Assembly (NCBI RefSeq): GCF_019972815.1
Contig: NZ_BPPA01000003.1
Span: 62,001-126,000, forward strand
Source of the DNA: Lactobacillus huangpiensis
Lineage (GTDB): Bacteria > Bacillota > Bacilli > Lactobacillales > Lactobacillaceae
DNA: 64,000 bases
Direction of reading: 5' to 3'
A program made the position numbers and the translations under genes. Within the stretch, counting starts at the first letter, position 1, and every line of letters begins with the position of its first letter. Below the pieces are notes generated by a model. That model had not been told where the DNA came from. It made no database searches and worked only from the letters and a program-made list of their open reading frames with translations. Below are positions 57,435 to 64,000 of this stretch, piece by piece.

Positions 57435-57459
57435 AAATATCCTCATACTTCTGTAACAA

Positions 57460-57487
57460 AAAAGCAACCTTGCAAAAGGTTGCTTTT
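57460..57487 (-). terminator. terminator after second degV gene
   Basis: AAAAGCAACCTT / AAGGTTGCTTTT with loop GCAA. On the minus strand it is followed by further T, ending the DegV transcript before the Nudix gene. Confidence 0.88.
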
Positions 57488-58364
57488 ATTTAGTTAAATC
57501 GATTTTATCTATATCAATCATCCAACCAATTGCAAAAGACTTTTCTCCCAAATGTGTGGCAATAACAGGGCTAAATTTCGTAACGGAAATATTTTGCTCT
57601 GGAAATTTTTCTCTTAAAAACATTTTAGCTTCGTCTACCTGACTGCTGTCATTAGAATCAATAATAAAGAGCTTGATCTTATCTTTATAAGGCAATTGAT
57701 CTATTTTCTTTACCGTTAATTTTTTAATTTTGATAAATGCTCGTTTCATAGAACGAATTTTATCAAAAGCTACTATATTGCCGTCTTTAAAAGTAAGCAG
57801 CGGCTTGATATTTAGCATTGAGCCGATAAAAGCACCGGCATTGCTTAAGCGCCCTCCTCTACTTAAATTATTTAAATCATTAACCACGAAAATTTCATCA
57901 ATAGTTGAACGGATTTTTTCGAGTCGAGTTAAAATTGTATCCAGATCAAGACCATTTTTTATCATTTTGGCTGCTGCCAAAACCAAATTTCCTTGTAAGC
58001 GAACAGTCATTCTCGTATCAATGGCATGTAAATTATATTTTGGATGATTTTCAGCAATATTGCATAATGTTTGATAAAAACCAGAAATCCCGCTGGAAAG
58101 TGTAATAGCAATAATGGCTTCATAACCCTTATCATTTAGGCTATCAAAAAGACGAATTAAATCGCCAGTGCTTGGCTGAGAAGTTTTAGGAAAATCTGCT
58201 CCCTCTCTCTGCATTTTAAAAAGCTGATCAGAAGTTATATCAACATTTTCCAAATACTCTTTTTTACCTATAATGATTGGAATTGAAACAACAATAATGT
58301 TATTTTTTTCTGCCTCTTGTTTTGTTATGGCACTAGTACTATCAGTAACTAAAGCAATCTTCAT
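57486..58364 (-). CDS. DegV family fatty-acid-binding protein (second)
   Basis: 292 aa, starting MKIALVTDSTSAITKQEAE, with KTSQPSTGDL (lipid loop) and a C-terminal THLGEKSFAIGW. It differs considerably from the DegV at 35.5 kb, so it is not a recent duplicate; FakB proteins often come in several forms that prefer different acyl chains. GAAAGGTAAG precedes its ATG. Confidence 0.9.
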   Translation of the reverse strand: MKIALVTDSTSAITKQEAEKNNIIVVSIPIIIGKKEYLENVDITSDQLFKMQREGADFPKTSQPSTGDLIRLFDSLNDKGYEAIIAITLSSGISGFYQTLCNIAENHPKYNLHAIDTRMTVRLQGNLVLAAAKMIKNGLDLDTILTRLEKIRSTIDEIFVVNDLNNLSRGGRLSNAGAFIGSMLNIKPLLTFKDGNIVAFDKIRSMKRAFIKIKKLTVKKIDQLPYKDKIKLFIIDSNDSSQVDEAKMFLREKFPEQNISVTKFSPVIATHLGEKSFAIGWMIDIDKIDLTK

Positions 58365-58439
58365 CTAACTTACCTTTCGCTTTTGTGTGTACAACATACA
58401 AGAATTATAGCATAAAAAAATAAGTGTTTCGACCATCAA

Positions 58440-58853
58440 CTATAGCGAACTTGTTCTCTCTGTTTTCTGCACGAGTTTAGTAAAAGTTTGGTCAAATGCT
58501 TTGATTTCTTGCTCTGTTAAACCATGCAAAAGTGATGCTTCTATTTCTTTTAAAACGTTTCTCAGTTCAGAAATTTTTTTCAACCCCAGATCATTTAACA
58601 GAACTGTTTTGCTTGAGTCACTTTCTGACCTTCTAATTGTTACAAAACTCATGGTTTTCTTTTGCTGCAATTGTCTGCTTAATGTTGAAAGTGATATTTT
58701 TAATTTTTCAGCTAAATCTCCCATTTTTAAAGCAGTATTACCATTATGGTAAAAATAAAGCAAAATTCTGGTTTGCGAAAGATTTAACCCACACTTTTTA
58801 TTTATTTCGTTTTTAATATTTCCAGCAATTGTGCTAAAAGATAAAACGTCCAT
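58440..58853 (-). CDS. MarR family transcriptional regulator
   Basis: 137 aa; the winged helix lies about residues 27-95 (LSQTRILLYFYHNG, KMGDLAEKLKISLSTLSRQL, then the wing VTIRRSESDSSKTVLLNDLG). Located at the start of a minus-strand run (MarR, DegV, Nudix); it could regulate these or itself. The ligand is unknown. Confidence 0.87.
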   Translation of the reverse strand: MDVLSFSTIAGNIKNEINKKCGLNLSQTRILLYFYHNGNTALKMGDLAEKLKISLSTLSRQLQQKKTMSFVTIRRSESDSSKTVLLNDLGLKKISELRNVLKEIEASLLHGLTEQEIKAFDQTFTKLVQKTERTSSL

Positions 58854-58900
58854 TTAACTACCTTTTCTGATTAAAACAAAACATAAAAATATTTTATAAA

Positions 58901-58912
58901 CTTAAATTTAAG
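58901..58912. promoter_or_regulatory. palindrome, candidate MarR operator
   Basis: CTTAAATTTAAG is a perfect 12-bp palindrome 48 bp upstream of the marR start, a usual position and shape for a MarR operator. In AT-rich DNA chance occurrence is possible. Confidence 0.4.
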
Positions 58913-58921
58913 CAATATTAA

Positions 58922-59006
58922 AAGCATGAAAATGCATAAAAAGCTAAACGAAAAGTTGTGAAACATTCATGCTTAATTGTATAGTAATATTTGTTACTAT
59001 TATTTT
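58922..59006. other. inverted repeats between marR and rqcH
   Basis: In this 356-bp intergenic region AAGCATGAA (58922-58930) pairs with TTCATGCTT (58966-58974), and ATAGTAA (58981-58987) pairs with TTACTAT (58994-59000) followed by TATTTTT. The second looks like a weak terminator, so the segment could be a small plus-strand RNA or a leader remnant. The rest (59007-59175) shows nothing but AT-rich sequence. Confidence 0.35.
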
Positions 59007-59175
59007 TAGCTTATAAACATTTATACTGATAACTTTAAATCTATATTACCAGTATATCAGTTTTTTGCAATGATTTCTTTAGTTATTTCAAAAATGATTA
59101 CTATATAATTAGTGGTACTCTATTTTAAGATTATAAATAAAATATATTTTAAACAAGCACTTATCGCCTAATACT

Positions 59176-59184
59176 TGGTATAAT
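59176..59184 (+). promoter_or_regulatory. rqcH promoter (extended -10)
   Basis: TGG followed by perfect TATAAT (59179-59184). No strong -35. It lies 26 bp before the start codon. Confidence 0.55.
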
Positions 59185-59209
59185 AGAAAGCGTGTTTTGA
59201 GGTGATATT

Positions 59210-60898
59210 ATGGCTTTTGATGGTTTGTTTATACATAGCCTGCTAAATGATGTTAAACCAAAAATAGAAAGTGGCAGGCTTTCCAAAATTTATCAACCAT
59301 TTGAACAAGATCTAGTGTTAACTTTTAGAAAAGACAGAAAAAATATACAATTGCTATTATCTGCCAATGCTCAGTATCCACGTTTTTATATTACTGAGCA
59401 AACTATTGCTAATCCTGATAAAGCACCAACTTTTGTCATGGTGTTACGTAAATATTTAGAAGGTTCAATTCTGCAATCAATTGAACAACTAGGCGTTGAC
59501 CGTATTGTCAATTTTTATTTTAGTAATCGCAATGAGCTTGGAGACCAAGTTCAGTTAGTCTTATCGTTGGAGCTAATGGGCAGACATAGCAATGTTATTC
59601 TTTATGACCAGAAAAATGGACGTATAATTGATTTGCTCAAAAGAATTAATCCTGATGAAAATAGAGTGCGGTTGCTCTTACCCAAAGCTAAATATGAGTT
59701 ACCTCCCCTTATATCTGGTATTGATGGTTTCAAGATGACGGAAACAGAGTTTAATAAAAGGGCTTTGAATTCTGATCCTGAAAAATTTGCCGGTCAGATT
59801 GGGGGGCTTGATCGAGACGATCGTCAGGAACTTGCAGGTTATTTGGAAGACGATTTTTCTTATTCATCTTTTAAAACGTTTATGGGTCAGTTTAATAAAA
59901 AAGGTGCTTTTATTCTGAAAACACCAAATAATAAACGGAAAATTTTCACTTATTTGCCTTACCATCTTAACCTGACTAAAGAAAGTTCTGACCCAGATAT
60001 TAATCATGCTTTAGATAAATTTTATCAATATCAATCAAATCAGGATTGGGTGAGACAAAAGTCAAGTCAAATTGAACGCGTTGTAAAAAACGAGCATAAA
60101 AAATTAACCAAAAAAATAGTTAAGCTCCAAAAGCAATTGGACCAAGCTGAAAATTCTGAAGGGTATAGAATTAGAGGTGAAATTCTTAATGCAAATTTGT
60201 CCCAAGTTAAACCGGGAATGACTGAAATTGACCTGCCTAATTATTATGATAATAATCAACCACTAAAAATTAAGCTTGATGCGGCACTCTCTCCTGCTCG
60301 AAATGGTCAAAAATATTTCACCAAGTATAAAAAGCTGCGCGATTCAATTAAACACGTTAAAGAACAAATAAAAATAGCCCAAGACAATTTAAATTATTTT
60401 GATACTATTCAAACCGCGATCGATAATGCTGAACCACAAGATATCGATCAAATTAACGAAGAATTAATTAATCAAGGCTACATTAAAAAGCCCCAGAAAC
60501 CGAAACGTAAAAAGAAAATCACTGAGAAAAACTTCAATAAATTTCGCATTTCATCTGGTAAAACTGTTTTAGTTGGTAAAAATAATTTACAAAATGATTG
60601 GCTCACCTTAAAAAAAGCTAATAAAACTGATATTTGGTTTCATGTAAAAAATATTCCTGGTTCGCATGTCATTTTGCAATCTGATCAACCAACAGAAAAA
60701 GATATTTTAGAAACTGCGGAAATTGCGGCCTATTTTTCTAAAGCTAAAAATTCAGCTCATGTACAGGTTGACTATGTGCAGGATAAAAGAGTAAAAAAAC
60801 CTAATGGCGCAAAACCTGGTTTCGTAATTTATACTGGACAAAATTCAATTGAAGTAACCCCCGAAAAAGAACGAGTATTAAGCAAAAGAATAAACTAA
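59210..60898 (+). CDS. rqcH: ribosome quality control protein RqcH (FbpA/NFACT)
   Basis: Binds obstructed 50S subunits and directs alanine tailing of stalled peptides. 562 aa: NFACT-N domain (1-about 170; MAFDGLFIHSLLNDVKP, with the Asp-Arg of GVDRIVNF used in tailing), HhH, a long coiled coil (about 280-420), and NFACT-R (SSGKTVLVGKNNLQNDWLT). Older annotation calls it fibronectin-binding protein. The start follows GAGGTGA. It is one of few plus-strand genes after the dif site. Confidence 0.95.
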   Translation: MAFDGLFIHSLLNDVKPKIESGRLSKIYQPFEQDLVLTFRKDRKNIQLLLSANAQYPRFYITEQTIANPDKAPTFVMVLRKYLEGSILQSIEQLGVDRIVNFYFSNRNELGDQVQLVLSLELMGRHSNVILYDQKNGRIIDLLKRINPDENRVRLLLPKAKYELPPLISGIDGFKMTETEFNKRALNSDPEKFAGQIGGLDRDDRQELAGYLEDDFSYSSFKTFMGQFNKKGAFILKTPNNKRKIFTYLPYHLNLTKESSDPDINHALDKFYQYQSNQDWVRQKSSQIERVVKNEHKKLTKKIVKLQKQLDQAENSEGYRIRGEILNANLSQVKPGMTEIDLPNYYDNNQPLKIKLDAALSPARNGQKYFTKYKKLRDSIKHVKEQIKIAQDNLNYFDTIQTAIDNAEPQDIDQINEELINQGYIKKPQKPKRKKKITEKNFNKFRISSGKTVLVGKNNLQNDWLTLKKANKTDIWFHVKNIPGSHVILQSDQPTEKDILETAEIAAYFSKAKNSAHVQVDYVQDKRVKKPNGAKPGFVIYTGQNSIEVTPEKERVLSKRIN

Positions 60899-60935
60899 AA
60901 AACGAGGATGATTTATTCATCCTCGTTTCATTTTC
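60899..60935. terminator. bidirectional terminator (rqcH / CarB-like)
   Basis: AAACGAGGATGA (60900-60911) pairs with TCATCCTCGTTT (60917-60928), loop TTTAT. A-rich upstream and T-rich downstream, so it can serve both convergent genes. Confidence 0.85.
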
Positions 60936-60944
60936 GCTTTATTG

Positions 60945-63900
60945 TCAAATTGGCTGTGTAGTTAACGCCAGCGATTCTAGAACACCCAAAATAAGTTCTG
61001 TGGTTTCGATGCTTGAAAAAACAGGTATATTCTGATTCAAAGCTTCATCACGTATTCTGGTTGCATCGTCACTAGCAGAATCAGATAAGTTAGTAATGTT
61101 AATCACCATATCAATTTTGTGTTGTCGTATTTTATCTAACAGACTGTGAGAACCATGACTAATTTTGGAAACAATTCCTGTGGTTATTCCAGCTTCTGCT
61201 AGGCCATTAGCAGTACCTTCAGTAGCAATTATTTTGAAACCCAGACGATAAAAACGTTGAGCCAATGACGTAACTTTTTCTTTGTCTTCATCACGAACAG
61301 AAATAAAAATTGTACCAAAGTTAGGTATTTTTAGTCCACTGGCTTCATAGCCTTTGTATAAAGCTTTTGCAAGCTCAGTATCTCGCCCCATGACGGATCC
61401 AGATGACTTCATTTTTGAATCAAACGTATTTTCACTTTGGTAATCAATATATGAGAAAACTGGCATTTTGACAAAAATAAAATTATTTGAATGCCATAAA
61501 CCGTTTTTATAGCCTAAATCAGGTAAATTCTTGCCAATAAGGACTTCCGTTGCACAATTTGTAATATCTTTTCCAATTGCCTTAGAAAGAAAAGCAATAT
61601 TGTGACCAGCATATGGCTTAATTTGCAGTAAAAAGATTTTCTTTCCAACAATCAAAAAATGTAACGTGAATATACCACGCATATTTATGCGTTTGACTAA
61701 CTCAATAGCATATTCAGTAAGTAACTTTTTGCCTGTTTTTGTTAAATTTTGTGGCTTAAAAACAGCTATTGAATCTGACGCATGAGATCCTGTTTGCTCC
61801 AAATGCTCAATAATACCAGGAATTGTGACATTTTTACCATCTGAAATGGCAGTAATTTCATATTTATTTCCTTCAATAAAATGAGATAAACTGACCTTGG
61901 ATAATTGATTTTCCTTTAAATATTTCTTTAAAGCTGGCAAATCATAGACAACAGCAGATTTTTGCTTAACGCCCATATTATTAAATCCGCCAATGAGAAT
62001 TGGAAATCCATGTTCATTGATAAAATTTTTAGCCTCTGTCTTATCAACTGTTGTTAAAAGTTTATTTTGACCTAAACTTTTTAATGGTTTAGTTAAAACC
62101 TGCTCAATCCGATCTTTCGGATTAATGTTTTTACTGCCTAATATATTTAAACCATTTTCTATTAGTTTTTTACATAAAGCATTCATTTCTTTGCCAGAGA
62201 ACTGAACTAAAACATCTTTTATTTGCTCTTTTTTAGCAATATGTAAGATACTTTCAAGAGTTATAGGTTCTAAATAAACCTTATCTGCCCTTTTATAGCT
62301 AATTGCTACAGATTCATCATTATTTGATAATAAAACAGTGGCATAATTATTATTATGTAAAGTATCTATTGCATGACTAATCATGTAGTCAAATTCGCTT
62401 GTAACTGAAACTTGCGAGGGTAACATACCGATTACTAGCACTTTTTTAGCTGCAGATAACGCTTGACTTTCATCATGAACTCCATATGAGCCATAGTATG
62501 CCTTAACCAACGGCTTAATTGTTCCCGCTGATCCATCTATTTGCTGATAAGCCGGCTTCAAATGTAATTTTATAAGCCTCTTTTCGATCGCATTAATATC
62601 AGTATCAGAAAGATCAGAAATTAACGCGTTGCGAAATCCTCTCTTTTTCGCTTCAATCAATAATTCATCTGTTAGATTTCCAGCTGCTAATTTTTGTCCT
62701 ATCTCCACAATATGTGCAAGTTTTTGAAAATAAACTGGATGAATATGAACAATTCTTTGCAGATCATGATAACTGAAACCTTTAGATATTGCAGCTAAAA
62801 GCTTAATTAAATGTGACTCATCGGGATGCTCTAAATCACTTGCTATTTCGTTTTTTTCTTTCGCTTTTTCAGTTTTAAAAATCTTAAGTGACATTTTTAG
62901 GTTAACCGATGATGCAAGACCTTTTAAAAAAGCAGATTCAAAATTCGTTCCTATTCCGATTGCTTCACCACTGGCTTGCATTTTGGCACCTAATAAATAA
63001 TGGTTGCTGCCGGATTGTGTTAATGACCAGAAAGGCATTCTGACTGCAACTTTATCTAAGGTTGGCTCAACAGCAGCATTGAGACCTGATAAGGGATCTG
63101 TTATTTCATCTAAACGGTAGCCAATAGCTACTTTACATACAATATAACCTAAGCTGTACAATCCCACTCTTTTTGACCAAATTGCACTGCGTGTTAACCT
63201 GGGTTTTATTGATAAAATTTTTACAGAGAACTTTGTTCCCTCATGTTTGACAGCAAAATGAATATTTAATATTCCAACGATTTTTAATTTGTTGGCAATT
63301 ACTTTAGCAATTGCACGAATTTTCTGTACTTGGTCGTTGTTTAGCGTTAAAGCTGGCATTACTGTAGCAGAATCTCCTGCATTAATAGCTACGGATTCAA
63401 CAGTATCAGCTAAATTGGTAAAGAGGATATTTCCAGAGCTATCACGAATTATGTTTGCAATGACTTCTTCCCAAGAGGAAAGATCTTCAGACAAATGATA
63501 ATTGCCAAAGGAAAAACTTTCTGATTGTTTTTCTTTTGTTAGATACTCGTTCAAATCGGAAACATTGTCAAAAATAATTTGTGTATTTTTGGCTGAAGTA
63601 TTTTCTTTAATAAGCATTACTGGAAACTGAACTTTTTCAGATAGCTGTTTCTGAATATCAACAGCACTGAAATCAGTTAAATTCCAATATTTATTAGCCT
63701 CAATTTGATTTTCAGCCAAAAAAGCATTCATTTTTTGATGATTATCCATTGTGAGAGTTTGTTTGTTCAAGGTCAGCAACCTAACTCCCATTTTTTGCAA
63801 TATACCATCCTGAACTAGTTCTCGTGTAACTTTTAATCCTGTAGTTGAGCCATAAGCAGAAATAATAGCACTTGGTTCTTCCATGCGAATTATTCTTTTT

Positions 63901-64000
63901 AGAAATTCCAGTGTCATTGGTTCAAGATAAACAGTTAGCCCAGATTTTTTGTCAGTAGAAATAGTTGCAGGATTGGGATTAACTAAAACAACTTGAATAT
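60945..64000 (-). CDS. diverged CarB-like protein, probable pseudoenzyme (5' end missing)
   Basis: The minus-strand frame stays open to the right edge; upstream of the ATG at 63917 it still reads QVVLVNPNPATIST, so about 35 residues are missing. About 1018 residues show the CarB order: ATP-grasp half one, helical middle domain, ATP-grasp half two, and the MGS-like C-terminal domain (GTIFISVRDEDKEKVTSLAQ). Key sites are lost: the first Glu-x-Asn-Pro-Arg reads SIKPR (near 63200), the second reads LLQIKPYA (near 61620), and GGQT-type loops are SGKEMN and YGSTTG. It is undamaged, with no stop or frameshift, so it is probably expressed. It cannot be assigned carbamoyl phosphate synthesis. A carA partner would be off the right edge. 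Confidence 0.8.
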   Translation of the reverse strand, partial: IQVVLVNPNPATISTDKKSGLTVYLEPMTLEFLKRIIRMEEPSAIISAYGSTTGLKVTRELVQDGILQKMGVRLLTLNKQTLTMDNHQKMNAFLAENQIEANKYWNLTDFSAVDIQKQLSEKVQFPVMLIKENTSAKNTQIIFDNVSDLNEYLTKEKQSESFSFGNYHLSEDLSSWEEVIANIIRDSSGNILFTNLADTVESVAINAGDSATVMPALTLNNDQVQKIRAIAKVIANKLKIVGILNIHFAVKHEGTKFSVKILSIKPRLTRSAIWSKRVGLYSLGYIVCKVAIGYRLDEITDPLSGLNAAVEPTLDKVAVRMPFWSLTQSGSNHYLLGAKMQASGEAIGIGTNFESAFLKGLASSVNLKMSLKIFKTEKAKEKNEIASDLEHPDESHLIKLLAAISKGFSYHDLQRIVHIHPVYFQKLAHIVEIGQKLAAGNLTDELLIEAKKRGFRNALISDLSDTDINAIEKRLIKLHLKPAYQQIDGSAGTIKPLVKAYYGSYGVHDESQALSAAKKVLVIGMLPSQVSVTSEFDYMISHAIDTLHNNNYATVLLSNNDESVAISYKRADKVYLEPITLESILHIAKKEQIKDVLVQFSGKEMNALCKKLIENGLNILGSKNINPKDRIEQVLTKPLKSLGQNKLLTTVDKTEAKNFINEHGFPILIGGFNNMGVKQKSAVVYDLPALKKYLKENQLSKVSLSHFIEGNKYEITAISDGKNVTIPGIIEHLEQTGSHASDSIAVFKPQNLTKTGKKLLTEYAIELVKRINMRGIFTLHFLIVGKKIFLLQIKPYAGHNIAFLSKAIGKDITNCATEVLIGKNLPDLGYKNGLWHSNNFIFVKMPVFSYIDYQSENTFDSKMKSSGSVMGRDTELAKALYKGYEASGLKIPNFGTIFISVRDEDKEKVTSLAQRFYRLGFKIIATEGTANGLAEAGITTGIVSKISHGSHSLLDKIRQHKIDMVINITNLSDSASDDATRIRDEALNQNIPVFSSIETTELILGVLESLALTTQPI

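Noticed and set aside
60945..63917. CarB-like gene as a broken pseudogene
   Set aside because: About 1000 codons are uninterrupted and the domain order is intact, which argues for a maintained protein even though catalytic residues are lost.

Overview
The window is AT-rich chromosomal DNA from a low-GC Gram-positive bacterium of the order Lactobacillales, most likely Lactobacillus in the strict sense. The evidence is the tuf-tig-clpX-engB order, the pfkA-pyk pair, the scpA-scpB-rluB cluster with ribT, the xerC-hslV-hslU cluster, a Cys-less ribosomal protein L32, a family II pyrophosphatase and frequent TTG/GTG starts behind good Shine-Dalgarno sites. The species cannot be fixed from this sequence. 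No tRNA, rRNA, CRISPR array, prophage or intact insertion sequence was seen.

Layout. 1-13 kb: tail of a TPR-like gene, tuf, trigger factor, clpX, engB, a small 42-aa protein, uvrC, obg, a two-domain acyltransferase, RNase Z, a short-chain dehydrogenase, a LapA-like protein and rpmF. 13-26 kb: a 5'-nucleotidase-like phosphoesterase, dnaE, pfkA-pyk behind a match to the cre consensus, cvfB, xerD, ribT, scpA, scpB, rluB, then an FMN riboswitch with terminator in front of the riboflavin transporter ribU. 26-42 kb: a LysM protein, cmk, rpsA, der, hup, a TPR protein, yitT, cca, a hemolysin III-like protein, degV, yozE-like, rbgA, rnhB, dprA, topA. 41-52 kb: trmFO, xerC, hslVU, an aldose-epimerase-like gene, plsY, parE, parC. 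52-64 kb: a LysR regulator, ppaC, an XRE regulator, a 1.3-kb gene-free stretch, a XerS-type recombinase, Nudix, a second DegV, MarR, rqcH, and a large CarB-like gene running off the right edge.

The most notable area is 54.36-56.8 kb. The gene-free stretch carries a 28-bp site matching the Firmicutes XerC/XerD dif site as I remember it (54973-55000). About 375 bp further is a perfect 12-bp inverted repeat around CTATAA (55376-55405) that resembles the streptococcal difSL site. This lies directly upstream of a xerS-like gene whose product has Gln at the catalytic His/Trp position. Gene orientation also changes here: nearly everything before is on + and most of what follows is on -, as expected at a replication terminus. 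The window therefore holds xerC, xerD, xerS and candidate sites for both chromosome-dimer resolution systems, next to the topoisomerase IV genes.

The second notable item is the CarB-like protein at the right end. It keeps the overall carbamoyl-phosphate synthase large-subunit layout but has lost the Glu-x-Asn-Pro-Arg metal/ATP motif in both ATP-grasp halves, so it looks like a pseudoenzyme. Other points are structured leaders before tuf, rpmF and hup, a hairpin that buries the dprA ribosome-binding site, and possible small RNAs or operators in the two long intergenic regions.
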